Shown piece after piece: positions 1-11,477 of a DNA stretch of 64,000 nt. The DNA is from Limnoperna fortunei. Taxonomy: Eukaryota > Mollusca > Bivalvia > Mytilida > Modiolidae. The notes beneath the pieces were generated by a model. It saw nothing but the letters and a program-made list of their open reading frames with translations, was not told where the DNA came from and did no database searches. The stretch's first letter is position 1. Each line of letters opens with the position of its first letter. The stretch covers positions 51,038,774 to 51,102,773 of the forward strand of contig OX104112.1 of assembly GCA_944474755.1 (NCBI GenBank), in the 5' to 3' direction. The translations under genes were made by a program, and so were the position numbers.

Positions 1-1779
1 AAGAAGTAACATGAAATTAAGTGTCTCAAAATATAACATATAACATATAATCAAAGACAAACAATTAATGTGAACTAAATACTTTGTTAATGCACGTTTA
101 AAAATATATTTATTGATTGGATGTTTGCTTTACGTCCAGCGTGCAGTATTTAACAAACATAAACAAACAAACACATGGACATGATGTTTTTTAACAAATC
201 TCCACATATATATTCTTAATAATTTTGTGTTGTGTGATGTGGAAGTGTATTCGTTAATGGAAAATATCGTACCAGTTGACGTAAATTATTTTATTACTCA
301 AATGCATACTAAACAGTCTATGCTTGTGTGAACGAAAAATGCTTAAATAGCGTCAATTGTCTGGTATTGAAATTTAGCATGCACATGACTTTAATATTAA
401 TATTTTAATATTAATAGAACTAAACTAACGAAGTTAATGAAAGATTCAGAATATTTTTCACCTACAAATGAATGTTTAAGTTAATAATGCTAATAAACTA
501 CACGATTAAATCTGCATTTCTGAGAGTGGGATGATGAAGAAATGTTGCAACAGTTTCTTGACTTTTAACTCTTTTGTCAGTGCCCTTTCTATTGTTATAA
601 TAACAATAGTACATCTTGCCAAAAGTAGAATGCTTGTTAAATGTTTTCTTAAGGAAAATTTCCAAAATCCAAGATGGCCGCCACTGTGAAGCACAGCTTA
701 ACATAGGCCCCTAAGGGAAAAACACTCAAGTAGGTTCTTCTACGAAAATGTTCCACACATTTATGGCAAATTATGCAGAAATGAAGTTAGGAAAGTAACC
801 TTATTATTTTGAGTTTTTTTTAGCAAATTGGAAATTCAACGTGGCTGCCAGGGCTACTAGTTCGTTCTAATCGGCGGAATTAAAAACAATCTTCTCAGAA
901 ACCGCGTTGCAGATTGATTTGAAGTATTGCAGCAATGTACCTTAGACAGTCCTTAAAAGGAAACTGCAAAAAAAAAATGAAAAAATTGATATGTTATTCT
1001 TCAAATAAAAAGAAACACGTTTGCCTCTTGATGTTTTATTTTATTTTCAATGGTTTAGTTTCTACATTGAATTTACAATATAAAAAATGCACTTATGGAG
1101 GTCCGCCATCTTGTCACTATCTCGTCACTAGATGGCGATACTAGGATAGGCAGCTGGCAGGAGATCACCGATTGGACCGATCACCGGATAGGCCGTTTAT
1201 CCACGCTCATGCCGTTTATTTATAATTAATTTAAATATGCAGATCAATAATAAAAACCAATTATAAAGTAAACAAAATATATAATTTAATTTATATTTAA
1301 TTAAAAGTATGTATATGTTTGTAATAAATTAGGGATCAGTGTTTATATCAACAAATTAAAATTACTATTACAAGTAATGGAAGAAGGGGGCAAAACTCTT
1401 CCGATCCTATAAGGTTTCTGAGTTATTCCTCTTTGATAGTTGGATGGTATTTTAAAATGTTGAACATTGGGGTATAGTGTGTGACACAACTAATATCAGA
1501 CGAAAATTTTTTATATCGAATACTATTTAATGTAATAACGTGTTTTGGGAGGAAAGAAAAAAAATGTAATCGTATACATGGGTCCAGTTCTTTCAAATGA
1601 AATTGCTGACACATTTTAAGTTTTAATTTGCATAACTTCTCAGCGCGTTCAGCAGGACCGATAGAGAATGTTATCTGAGGGTCGCAATGATTCGTTGAGG
1701 GGTCCAGGGCAGAGTCCTAGTGGAGGACTGGTTCAGAGGCCTACTTAAGCTCCTGTAATCTAAGCTATTATTTATTTAT
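1..1779. other. Non-coding stretch with dispersed-repeat traces
   Basis: No open frame here resembles a protein. Around 660-690 there is a 'CCAAGATGGCCGCC' block and around 1105-1140 a 'CGCCATCTTG' block, short GC-richer islands that in invertebrate genomes usually mark old dispersed repeats. The rest is AT-rich with no gene signal. Confidence 0.4.
111..180 (+). repeat. Truncated copy of the TTGA-headed dispersed repeat
   Basis: The block TTGATTGGATGTTTGCTTTA followed by CGTCCAGCG(T/A)GCAGTATTT is nearly identical to 16216-16255. A third, diverged member is at 31868. This copy keeps only the first ~50 bp and then runs into an AAACA-rich tract. It is a fragment of a dispersed element of unknown class. 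Confidence 0.6.
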
Positions 1780-1856
1780 GGAGACGTCGTACCAGGAGAC
1801 TTCGCACCACTTACCAGGAGACTTCGCACCACTTACCTGGAGATTTCGTACCACAT
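1780..1856 (+). repeat. Short tandem repeat, ~24-bp unit
   Basis: Three to four imperfect copies of 'accaggagacttcgcaccac' are arranged head to tail; the last has C-to-T changes. A related 'gtaccaggagact' occurs at ~16820. No coding sense. Confidence 0.7.
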
Positions 1857-2485
1857 ATATACAACACACAACCAAAGGTCACATAGCAGAGAAAAAGAAC
1901 AATTAATTTCTACAGTAAAAACACCTACAAACTAATTCAGTCTATTATTCTAGTTAATCAGTTGGATTCCATGCATTGACTTAAAATGAAATGACCGTAT
2001 AATTGCGACTATAGATATTCTCAATTTATAAACTATTTCCCATGGTAATTGTTAATATGGAGTGAGATAATGCAATTTTAAGCAGGCTCGTGAAGCTCCA
2101 AAGTAAAACAAAATAATGAGTTATGACCGAAACAAAAAAGCGCGTAATTTGATACTGAAACATAATTCCTTACAAACTGTTTGTATGGACTGGATTACGT
2201 GCATCAAAAGTTGAGATTAACGTTTAGATAAATAATATTCAAGCCGTTTTCGTGGCCTTCGAATTTTGACTAACAAATATCCTATCTGAATACAAATTAA
2301 CTAGTATTTAGAGCGTAGTCCTCTATGAGTGTTTGTTCTTGGACACATTTGGTAGGATGTGACTATTAAGGGCCACAGCAGGTTATACTACGGTAAACCA
2401 TATTCAGATATAAATTCATGTTGTACTGCCGGAAGTCATATTTTTGTTTGGATTTCTCTTGTTAACTTGTTAAGAGGAGGCTAGA
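1857..2485. other. Non-coding, nothing recognised
   Basis: AT-rich single-copy-looking DNA with no persuasive open frame or repeat structure. Confidence 0.4.
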
Positions 2486-2805
2486 AGGGGGTCCATTAAC
2501 AGATTAACACTTTTTTATTTTTCCCAAACAGATAATTTAAAATAATGATAACAGATAACAGCATGAGAAAACAGAAAACAGGGAGTTAAAAAATCGTAAA
2601 AACAGATAACAACAAAATCTCATCGAAGGGCAATACTATTAATAGAAAACAGGGTTTTTATTTTCATTATAACAGTTAACAACAATGTCAATGTGATAAC
2701 AGCTAATGGTTGAAAAACAGTTCAGTTACCTTTAAAAAAAACAGTTAACACACTTGTAAAAATGTCCAAGAACACATTAACAGAAAAGATCTTGACCCTC
2801 CCCAC
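2486..2805. repeat. AACAG-rich degenerate repeat cluster
   Basis: The motif AACAG(A/T)TAACA and shorter AACAG words recur about every 15-40 bp: 2501, 2528, 2551, 2609, 2672, 2696, 2717, 2741. The spacing is irregular, so this looks like a decayed simple repeat rather than a clean tandem array. Confidence 0.5.
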
Positions 2806-3394
2806 CTCAGTTAACAACTATACCAGTTGAAACTTATTATGTCCGACGAAAATCACTTAGTCTATTATATTTTGTTACGAATATCTTATTAATAATCATT
2901 GTGAATAATGAAACTATTTTAATAAATATTCGATATTAACATTTTCCCTAATTAAAATTGCAACCCCCACCCACCGATTTTGATTTGTATGTGTTATGCG
3001 TTGGTTTTAATCAAAATGCAAACCCGCAAAAGTTCCACCACAACCCCACCTTCGCTTTATATTTTCAATTGCTGCTATTATTTGTTTTTTTTTTTTTAGA
3101 TCGGAGTTCAACATGTAGTTGCATGATTTGACAAAATGCCTGATGACTAGAGATGAAAGTCACGTCACGGTAATAAGCCACCGAGTTTACCTGATCGACC
3201 TTTTCACAATTGATTCATCCGGTACAAATAGGAATTCAAATATAGCTTATAGTCATTGGTGAGATTTGGGTACTGAGGGTCGACGTTCTTGTTTAGTCTG
3301 ATAGGTTTAACATAGGAACAATTTTACCATAGACAGATTTTTCGGCAGTCTGTACCATCTCGTTTTCAACCGTATCATACATTGTTTTATTCCC
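2806..3394. other. Non-coding, nothing recognised
   Basis: AT-rich, with a poly-T run near 3087-3099. No open frame or repeat structure I can support. Confidence 0.35.
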
Positions 3395-3645
3395 CTCGCA
3401 TTAGCTGGTGGTATATAGTGATGGGGGTGTCCGTACGTCTTTTCGTCCGCCCGTTACACTTTCTATTATGCGCAACTCCTCCTACACTTACACAGAGTCT
3501 TTGTCACAAAGTGCCATTGTGCATCTGATATTTAACATTTTGATAGGAGTGATATTTGGGGGTTCCCATAGAAAAACACGGACTTAGCCATTGACATAAT
3601 GGAAACGGGGTATCAAATTGTGAGCATTGCTCAGTTTTTAGTTTT
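3395..3645 (+). repeat. Dispersed mollusc-type repeat fragment
   Basis: It contains a 'gtgatgggggtgtccgtacg' block, then 'cgcaactcctcctacactta', a 'gggggttcccatag' block and finally 'gagcattgctca'. This order of blocks resembles a repeat family I know from mollusc genomes. The class is unknown and the assignment is from memory of the pattern, not a search. Confidence 0.45.
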
Positions 3646-3790
3646 CTTTAGTCTTTTTCACTCGAAACTTTAAACCTACATATGATACAACAGGACAAAT
3701 TCCGTATCACATGGCGTCTGCGGATTTTGCTACGTAAATAAAATAATGAGTTGATTTTGAGATAAATATAATAATTATTTCAAGTAAAAG

Positions 3791-4790
3791 TACGAGGATC
3801 AAGTAGGTTTGTTTTTCGTTTTTCGTTTTTCGATATTCAAAAATTGGATGAACTTCGTTATTCATTTTGTTTTTCTTTTTTCGCTATTCATTTTGTTTTT
3901 CGTTATTCACATTGTTTTTCGTTTTTCGTTATTCATTTTGTTTTTCGTTATTCATTTTGTTATTCGTTATTCATTTTGTTTTTCGTTATTCATTTTGTTT
4001 TTCGTTGTTCATTTCGTTTTTCGTTTTTCGTTATTCATTTTGTTTTTCGTTATTCATTTTGTTTTTCGTCATTCATTTTGTTTTTCGTTATTCATTTTGT
4101 TTTTCGTTATTCATTTTGTTTTTCGTCATTCATTTTGTTTTTCGTTATTCATTTTGTTTTTCGTTTTTCGTTATTCATTTTGTTTTTCGTTATTCATTTT
4201 GTTTTTCGTTATTTATTGTGTTTTTCGTTTTTCATTTTGTTTTTCGTTTTTCATTTTGTTTTGCGTTATTCATTTTGTTTTTCGTTTTTCATTTTGTTTT
4301 TCGTTTTTCATTTTGTTTTTCGTTTTTCATTTTGTTTTTCGTTATTCATTTTGTTTTTCGTTTTTTGTCATTCATTTTGTTTTTCGTTATTCATTTTGTT
4401 TTTCGTTATTCAATTTGTTTTTCGTTATTCGATTTGTTTTTCGTTTTTCGTTATTCATTTTGTTTTTCGTTATTCATTTTGATTTTCGTTATTCATTTTG
4501 TTTTTTGTTATTCGTTTTGTTTTTCGTTTTTCGTTATTCAATTTGTTTTTCTCTATATTCATTTTGTTTTTCGTTTTTCGTTATTCATTTTGTTTTTCGC
4601 TATTCAATTTGTTTTTCGTTATTCATTTTATTTTTCTCTATATTCATTTTGTTTTTCGTTATTCGTTTTGTTTTTCGTTATTCATTTTGTTTTTCATTAT
4701 TCATTTTGTTTTTCGTTTTTCGTTATTCATTTTGCTTTTCGTTTTTCGTTATTCATTTTGTTTTTCGTTGTTTGTTATTCATTTTTACAT
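3791..4790 (+). repeat. Minisatellite, 19-bp core (TTCATTTTGTTTTTCGTTA), copy 1
   Basis: About 1 kb of tandem units of the 19-bp word, interspersed with a 6-bp extra 'TTTTCG' that lengthens some units to 25 bp. The left end, TACGAGGATCAAGTAGGTTT, followed by three TTTTTCG words and 'gatattcaaaaatt', is the exact reverse complement of the right end of the larger array at 27668-29194. The unit contains no stop codon on this strand and 19 is not a multiple of 3, so all three frames stay open for up to 342 codons. The hydrophobic 'FVIHFVFRYSFCFSLFILF' translation is a by-product, not a protein. Confidence 0.95.
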
Positions 4791-4923
4791 TCATGTCTTG
4801 AATACGTGGTAAATGGAATGACGTTATTATTTCTCAAGAACCACATTTTTACTAGTGACAAGAACTATTTTTTCCACACCGGTCAAGCGGTTTGAAAATA
4901 ACGCAAAAATTAGAGAAATATTC

Positions 4924-5491
4924 GTTTTACACTTGATGTGGACTCAAAGCGTTTTAGGCACGTCATATTAGAATAACCAATATTTCCCCCACTTCACACA
5001 CGCGCATTGCGACGTTACGTCACAATTGGTGTAACGTCGTCACAATATTAACGCTGTATTTTGAAATTCTCATTAAAATAAAAGTTAATAAATAAGACAT
5101 ATCGAAGGCACGTTATGGTTAAATATTCAATAAATGTGTTGTTAAAGTGCATTTTGTCCACCGTACAGTACAAACTTGAAATTATTTCTTGACCAAACAT
5201 TTTTCATCATGAAAATGCCGACTAGAAAATCATGGCCTATAGGGCCCGTTTGGATCCGAAAACAAGATTGGTCATATTAGAATTGTAATACTTCATTCTG
5301 GGTATAATGTTGTACTCATTTACACAAGGACTGGTCCTTTATATTCATATTTTAATCAAATACATGAATTATTTCTTATGTAGAATAAGAAGAGCACAGT
5401 ATAAAAACCAAAAGTATCGAACATGGTGCCGAATTCAAAATTAAGATTCTAATATAACTAAAACGGGTTGAGTCCACATCAGGTGTAAAAC
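4924..5491. mobile_element. Inverted-repeat (MITE-like) element
   Basis: The left end GTTTTACACTTGATGTGGAC continues 'TCAAAGCGTTTTAG'. The right end, reverse complemented, reads GTTTTACACCTGATGTGGAC then 'TCAACCCGTTTTAG'. These give ~34-bp terminal inverted repeats with three mismatches, and similarity extends into 'ATATTAGAAT' on both sides. The 568-bp span has no transposase, so it is a non-autonomous DNA element. I do not see a clear target duplication. Confidence 0.75.
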
Positions 5492-5724
5492 TAGTATATA
5501 TTCCTATTTAACGTCACAAACGATTAAAACTCTTAATGGCGATGTCATAGTAACATTTTTCACGAATTTTCATTAAAAAATAAAAAAATTAAATACAACA
5601 AATGAATGTAAACTCATTTGAACGAAATAACCAGTCAATAAATGTTTTTATACCATGAAATACTGAAAAAATAATAAAAAATAGACAACCCAACCACAGA
5701 AAAACCATACAGTACATATATTAT

Positions 5725-5933
5725 TCTTAGGGTCCAGCTCACATGGTAGATGTTTTGGGGAATAGAATACTCGAATAAATGGCTTCAATAAAACTCGTAG
5801 GTTCGGTGCAATATCTATTTCTACGGAACTCTAAAACTACATATTTTACAAAACGAAATTTAAGGCATGCAAAATCCGACAAAAGAACGATAACTCAAAT
5901 CAACTCACTGACCATACAATCTACCATTTAACA
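5725..5933 (-). repeat. 3' LTR of the Ty3/gypsy element
   Basis: On the minus strand it begins TGTTAAATGGTAGATTG and ends in GGACCCTAAGA. It is identical to 13027-13235. The TTAT immediately to its left matches the TTAT immediately right of the other LTR, which fixes both outer boundaries. The 3' end lacks the usual CA. Confidence 0.93.
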
Positions 5934-5948
5934 TCCCCGGCCAAAAGA
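5934..5948 (-). other. Polypurine-tract candidate
   Basis: Read on the minus strand this is TCTTTTGGCCGGGGA, directly abutting the LTR start TGTTA. It is purine-rich but interrupted by CC. The decayed second element has the same GGGGA-TGTTA junction, which supports the position as the plus-strand primer site. Confidence 0.55.
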
Positions 5949-6590
5949 AAACAAATCTTATTTGTTTAAAATGGTCAGTTAGTTCATTTGAGTAGCCAAA
6001 CATGTAAATTACAAACATGATTAAAGATTCTGAAAAGAGTAATGTGTCAAACATCTGACAATTATACAAGGCATGTGAAAAAGAACAATAAACTGATGTT
6101 AGCTAAAACGGGAGGACGATATAGAAATATGAAAACATTCATATTAACAATTAATTTAATTTGGCTATTCCATTTTTGGTAAATTAAATACCGGAATTAA
6201 CCACAAATACTCCCTTATCAAAACAAGCCTTTACGCATAATAAGCACATCTAAATTTTCACACCTATTGCCTTTAACTCTTTATCCAAACAATTATTTAC
6301 CAAGCTAGTGAGCAAGCGCCTACATGGCTAACAATAAATTCCTAGCAAGTACATCATGTAAATTATAGTTTCATCTTACTAAATCCGGTAAAAAAAACTA
6401 GACTAGATAACACACAAAAACTAAATCTACTTAGTCAGATACAAGAAAAACTAAACCTACTTATAGTCAATATACTAAAAAAAACCTCTAATTGATTATG
6501 AATAGAAATGCTATCAAACGTTCTCCAAAGACTTTAAATGCAAATAATGTTATATAATGTAATGTTATACAGACACATGACGCTTTAACT

Positions 6591-9500
6591 TCAGTCAACA
6601 ACAGGAGGTGGTCGCTTCTTTATAGCTTGTAGGGCCGCTTGATTTAACTGATCAGCCGGAGTCCATAAAGCATTTTGAGCAGGCTCGCCCTTGTAGTGAA
6701 CTAAATATTCTTGCTTCCCCTTTCGACATCTTTGAGCAAGAATTCGTTTAATTTTATAGTAATTGGTGTCAGTTTGTTCCGTGGAGGAACTTTCGCAAGG
6801 TGCATTGTCCGATGACATGTAACGCACAGGCTTACGAATGTTCCGCACTGGCCTTGTCCTTTTCTGTAGTTTTTGAGACATGAGAATTTCATCATTGTCA
6901 GTTGTTTCAGTAGCCTTATCAGATTCTTCCGTAAGTTCCGATTGCTGAGAACTAAAATTGTCTTTCGTACTATTTAATGGAGGAAAATAATCGGTTGGAT
7001 TTGGAGCACGCACAAAAGCAATTTTAAGTCTGTCTAAGTGAACAGGGTTTTTAAACAGTTTACCCGTTTCCTTGTCTTTCAATTTCACTAAATGTGTGGA
7101 CAAAAGTTCTTGAATTACAAAAGGTCCCGAATATTTTGGTTGTAACTTTTTACCGGGTCCCACTGCGTCCTTCAACATGTATACAAAATCACCAACTGAA
7201 AGTTTTAACTCGTTTGCCTTCAAGTTTTCCCGTTCGGTCATAATTTTCCCAGCAACTTTTGCATTCTCACAAGCAAAATCTCTGATCAATTGTGTTTGTG
7301 TAATTTTCTGGTTCATGTAGCTGTGATAGTCGGTATGTAGGGAGTTCAGTTCAATGTCCAATTTGGTTACTGTTAGCGGAAATTTTGGTCGGAACCCATA
7401 AATTACTTCATACGGAGAATATTTGGTAGCATCGTTTGGGGAAATGTTGAATGAAAACGTTATAGCTGGTAAAATTGTGTCCCACTGAATACCTTGTTTA
7501 TAAAATGGTGTCAAACGTTCTGCAAGTGTCCTATGAGTGCGCTCACACAAACCTAAGCAATGATGTATATAGCTTGGTGTAAAGTTCTGTTTCATATCCA
7601 ATAGTTTGCAAACATAATCGGTGCACTGTGAAATAAATTCACTACCTTTATCGCTTATTATGCAATCACATACACCATAATTACACACTAATTGAAATAT
7701 TGCTTGCGAAACAGTAATAGAGTCAGAATTTGGTATTGGAAGAGTAAATAATAATTTTGAGAACATGTCGATAGCAGTAAATATGTAAATGTTACCCTTT
7801 TGCGTAATGGGAAAGGGTCCAAATAAATCAATTTGCCAGTTTTGAAAAGGTTCTGTCGGAGTGCGGTATGACACAATTTTAGACTTGGTGTGCGCTTTTG
7901 TCATTTTTCTTTCCTGACACTCGTGGCAAGTACGAACAAAGTCACTTACTGTCGACGGCAAGTTTTCGAAATAGAAATGTTCGGATATTGCATCGACGGT
8001 TTGTTGAATACCCATATGCCCAGCCAATGGGGACTCGTGAAAAATTTCAAGGATTTTTGGAATCAGCTGTTTCGGTATTATGAGTTGTAAACTTTTCATT
8101 TGCTGAGTACGCTTTGATTTTGCCATTCGAAAATGAAATAATAGTCTATCCACAAGGCAATAATCTGGTGTTTTTAGCAGTAATCGGCGTGCATCTTTCT
8201 GCAACTTTGGCAAAGTGCTGTTTTCAAAGTATTCGATTATCGGCTTATAAGTTTCGTCTAGCCTTTGTAATCTCATAACATTTTCTTTTGAAAAGTCGAC
8301 TTTTTGATGGTTTTCTAAACCAACTAAAGCACATATATGATTGAAATCAGCACTGTTTGAGTTTCGTGAATAATTCGTTGAATTACGTACATCAGTGGGG
8401 GAAACGCAATCTATTTCGCCCAGTTGCGTTTCATAAGATTTCTCGCTATTACACTGTTCTTTACATGTGGTTGTGGAAATTAACTCATTAACAGAAGACA
8501 TTTGTGAAGACACATCGCTCGTTTGATTAGGCGGTACAACGTTAACTAATTCGTCAGGATCGCACAATGAACTTTTTGTACGTTGTGGAGGTTGCGTCGA
8601 AATACAGTTATTTCCCCCAAAGTCGATCAAATCAATTTCTGTGTTTGAGTTTGGTTGTAATACTGCCGCATTACATTCCACGTTGCTATCTAAAATTAAT
8701 GACTTTGCTGGTGAATCTACAACTATAGAATGACAATTAATTCCACTAGTACATGTACAAGATGAATCAAAACTATGAAAATTGCATGAAGACGGGTCGA
8801 ATATTGGCGTATTACATAAATTATGGTCATCGTCGATTTCAATCAGCATTTGGTCTGGAGAATGCGTTTTTACAGCACGGTTACTATTACTTTTACTTTT
8901 TCCAACTGATTCTTCTTCCGTGTCGGCATAATATCCATGATCAAGCTCGCAGTTAAATTCTGCAGAATTCACGAACGAAATTTTCCCGACTTCTTCTATT
9001 TCATACGGGAAGAATGGGTCTTTTTCGTTTAACGAGTCCTCGGCTAACGGATCCAGTTTTGGAGCATTTTCCACACGTGAAAGTGCATCAGGCACCTGCA
9101 TTTCGGCAGCCGGTCTATACTTTATTTCAAAATTGAACTGTTGCAAGACGGCTAGCCATCGGTCATATATGGCCCCTTTTAACTTGTTTTGAAATAATGG
9201 TCTAAGCGCCTGGTGGTCGCATTCGACTATGAACTTGTTTCCACGTAAATAACCTGCGCAGTCTATAATACTTGTGACAACTCCGAGGAGTTCCAGTTTC
9301 GTTGGGCCGTATGATTTTTGCCAAGAATTGAGGGATTTCGATCCAAATCTGATAATTTTCTTGTCATTGGTATTGGGGTACTCTTGATATAACATATAAC
9401 CTATTCCCTTGGCGGAACTATCGACTGCTAAGATAAATGGAAATTCAAAACGAGGAAACGCTAGCACACTTGAATTTAAGAGTAACTGTTTGAGTTTCAG

Positions 9501-11477
9501 AAATGCATTTTCCTGTTCTACTGTCCACTGGAAATGCCTGTTTTTCTTGAGTAGTCGTGTAAGCGGTTCGATAACAGAGCTATAATTCGGAATGTACTTT
9601 TTGAACCAGTTGAACATACTAAGGGTGCGACGAAGTTGTTTTACGTTTTTAGGCGGTGGAAATTCACTTAAGGCCTTCACCCTGTCTGGTGGAGGGCTTA
9701 TTCCATATTTAGAAATATGATGTCCAAGAAAAATAACTGACGATTTTGCAAATGCACATTTCTGTGGATTCAACTTTAAACCAGCCAGGCGGAAACGACT
9801 GAATACTTCTTGAAGATCTGACAAATGTTGTTCAAACGTGTCGGAGCAGACTAGAACATCATCTAAGTAACATAAGCAGGATTTAAAGGTTAATCCCCGT
9901 AGTATTTTATCCATTAGCAGTTGGAATGAGTTCGGCGCTGTGTGTAATCCCATTGGGACTCTCAAAAATTTGTATGTTCCGAAACAAGTGTTGAAAGCGG
10001 TGTATTTTGAACTTTCGGGTGATAATTTCATTTGGAAAAATCCGCTACTCATATCTATTGACGTTATATAGTTAGGCACTCTCTCTGTAAATGATTCCGT
10101 TAATTCTTGAAGATCAGGAATAAAATATTTAAAGGTTTCGGTCTGAGAATTCAAGTAACGGAAATCTACACAAAAACGGAAATGACGTAAACTAGCTTGT
10201 CGATCTAACGTTTGGTCTTGTGGTTTTGCCTTTTTTGTTACGAGTACGACCGGACTGGTAATTGGTGCATCTTCGGTAGGGCTTACTTCACAGATGACTC
10301 CTTGCTTAATAAGTTCGTCGAGATGATGTCTCAGCACTTCCTTCTTTTGTGGAGTAAGCCTATATGGCTTTTGGTGTAAGGGGCGAAAATCTGGTTTAAG
10401 AATTATGTGATGCTGAACAACGTCTGTAGCTCCAAGAGATGGATTTCTTTCAGTTACAAATATATCATTGTTTTCACATAACAATCGATTTAGTGCAGTT
10501 GTTTGTTCACAAGTGAGTTCGCCAAAACATTCAAAACTATTTAAGAACTCGGTATTAACCGAATAATTTGGGTCATCAAACGACTGAGCACTTTCCAAGT
10601 TTATATTCTGAACCACGGGCTTCTTGTTATCAACGAAACAGACGTTGCGGACATTAAAGTCATTTGTTAATTGATAAAACGTCGCAATTATTTTACCTTT
10701 AGGAATAACTACGGGCGATTTGCCCGGATTTAAAATCTTAATAGGAACCTTTCTATTGTCGTTAACTGTTACAACCACTTTGCTTGCCATGATCCCCATT
10801 GATAACAATTGTTTACTATTTTCACACATTCCTTGATAACCATAGAGTACATTTCGAGGCAATTTACCCCATAAAACAATTTCACTGTTTGGTTCGATTG
10901 TTGTACGTTTTGAACACCTAACATTCGCTTGATTTTGCACAACTTTCAGTTTACCAAAGTCAATTGTAATTTTATTATCAAGTAAATATGAGGTACCTAG
11001 AATTAACGGATGTGAAGTCTGATTCAGTACATACACTAATATATTGTGATTTTCTGATTGCGAAAACATTTTAACTGTTGCGGTACCATGCACATTCACG
11101 GATTGATCATTTGCAAGTTTGATACTACCGGCATTAAATGTATCTAGTTGAGATTTCCAAGATGGCGGAATCGAGCTAAATAGAGCATAAGACATTAAAT
11201 TAATAGAGCTCCCCGAGTCTAAAAGTGCAGCAACACGCATTGATTTAAATTTAACAGGTAGGTAGACAAACTTGTTAGAATGTGAAGTACTGTCGTCGCA
11301 AGAGGATTCATACGAGTCACTACAGTCACTACATGTATCATTTGCACTTTGTACATTATTTACATTTTGGCGCACATGCGCATGCTCCCTTTTTCCGGCA
11401 CATTTTATTTTCCTGGACGACCGTGCCTGGTGTCCCCCAGGGGTCCCTGGTTTCCCTGTCCATTTAACTGAAAACAC
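6591..11477 (-). CDS. pol: Pol polyprotein (PR-RT-RNaseH-IN-chromodomain)
   Basis: A 1628-codon frame with no break. It opens directly after a TGA at a GTG codon, so it must be entered by -1 frameshifting from gag rather than by its own start. Visible domains: aspartic protease with LLDSGSS at 85-91; reverse transcriptase from ~340 with the catalytic YLDD at 537-540; RNase H with AVDSS at 684-688 and ECDHQAL near 752. A Ser/Asn-rich spacer of ~250 residues follows (~810-1060). The integrase has a zinc finger (H1147, H1154, C1184, C1187) and the catalytic triad D1217, D1276, E1312, the last two separated by 35 residues as in the family. The C-terminus (~1573-1615, 'YLVHYKGEPAQNALW') is a chromodomain, which in related elements steers integration to marked chromatin. 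All catalytic residues are present, so activity is plausible (inference). Confidence 0.95.
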   Translation of the reverse strand: MFSVKWTGKPGTPGGHQARSSRKIKCAGKREHAHVRQNVNNVQSANDTCSDCSDSYESSCDDSTSHSNKFVYLPVKFKSMRVAALLDSGSSINLMSYALFSSIPPSWKSQLDTFNAGSIKLANDQSVNVHGTATVKMFSQSENHNILVYVLNQTSHPLILGTSYLLDNKITIDFGKLKVVQNQANVRCSKRTTIEPNSEIVLWGKLPRNVLYGYQGMCENSKQLLSMGIMASKVVVTVNDNRKVPIKILNPGKSPVVIPKGKIIATFYQLTNDFNVRNVCFVDNKKPVVQNINLESAQSFDDPNYSVNTEFLNSFECFGELTCEQTTALNRLLCENNDIFVTERNPSLGATDVVQHHIILKPDFRPLHQKPYRLTPQKKEVLRHHLDELIKQGVICEVSPTEDAPITSPVVLVTKKAKPQDQTLDRQASLRHFRFCVDFRYLNSQTETFKYFIPDLQELTESFTERVPNYITSIDMSSGFFQMKLSPESSKYTAFNTCFGTYKFLRVPMGLHTAPNSFQLLMDKILRGLTFKSCLCYLDDVLVCSDTFEQHLSDLQEVFSRFRLAGLKLNPQKCAFAKSSVIFLGHHISKYGISPPPDRVKALSEFPPPKNVKQLRRTLSMFNWFKKYIPNYSSVIEPLTRLLKKNRHFQWTVEQENAFLKLKQLLLNSSVLAFPRFEFPFILAVDSSAKGIGYMLYQEYPNTNDKKIIRFGSKSLNSWQKSYGPTKLELLGVVTSIIDCAGYLRGNKFIVECDHQALRPLFQNKLKGAIYDRWLAVLQQFNFEIKYRPAAEMQVPDALSRVENAPKLDPLAEDSLNEKDPFFPYEIEEVGKISFVNSAEFNCELDHGYYADTEEESVGKSKSNSNRAVKTHSPDQMLIEIDDDHNLCNTPIFDPSSCNFHSFDSSCTCTSGINCHSIVVDSPAKSLILDSNVECNAAVLQPNSNTEIDLIDFGGNNCISTQPPQRTKSSLCDPDELVNVVPPNQTSDVSSQMSSVNELISTTTCKEQCNSEKSYETQLGEIDCVSPTDVRNSTNYSRNSNSADFNHICALVGLENHQKVDFSKENVMRLQRLDETYKPIIEYFENSTLPKLQKDARRLLLKTPDYCLVDRLLFHFRMAKSKRTQQMKSLQLIIPKQLIPKILEIFHESPLAGHMGIQQTVDAISEHFYFENLPSTVSDFVRTCHECQERKMTKAHTKSKIVSYRTPTEPFQNWQIDLFGPFPITQKGNIYIFTAIDMFSKLLFTLPIPNSDSITVSQAIFQLVCNYGVCDCIISDKGSEFISQCTDYVCKLLDMKQNFTPSYIHHCLGLCERTHRTLAERLTPFYKQGIQWDTILPAITFSFNISPNDATKYSPYEVIYGFRPKFPLTVTKLDIELNSLHTDYHSYMNQKITQTQLIRDFACENAKVAGKIMTERENLKANELKLSVGDFVYMLKDAVGPGKKLQPKYSGPFVIQELLSTHLVKLKDKETGKLFKNPVHLDRLKIAFVRAPNPTDYFPPLNSTKDNFSSQQSELTEESDKATETTDNDEILMSQKLQKRTRPVRNIRKPVRYMSSDNAPCESSSTEQTDTNYYKIKRILAQRCRKGKQEYLVHYKGEPAQNALWTPADQLNQAALQAIKKRPPPVVD

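Noticed and set aside
3138..3170. Possible hammerhead ribozyme core (CTGATGA ... GAAA)
   Set aside because: The stretch between the two core words does not form a convincing helix II, and helices I and III are not found.
3809..4895. Long open frames of 104-342 codons in the first minisatellite
   Set aside because: They arise because the 19-bp unit has no stop on that strand; all frames give the same repetitive peptide and no start or domain is meaningful.
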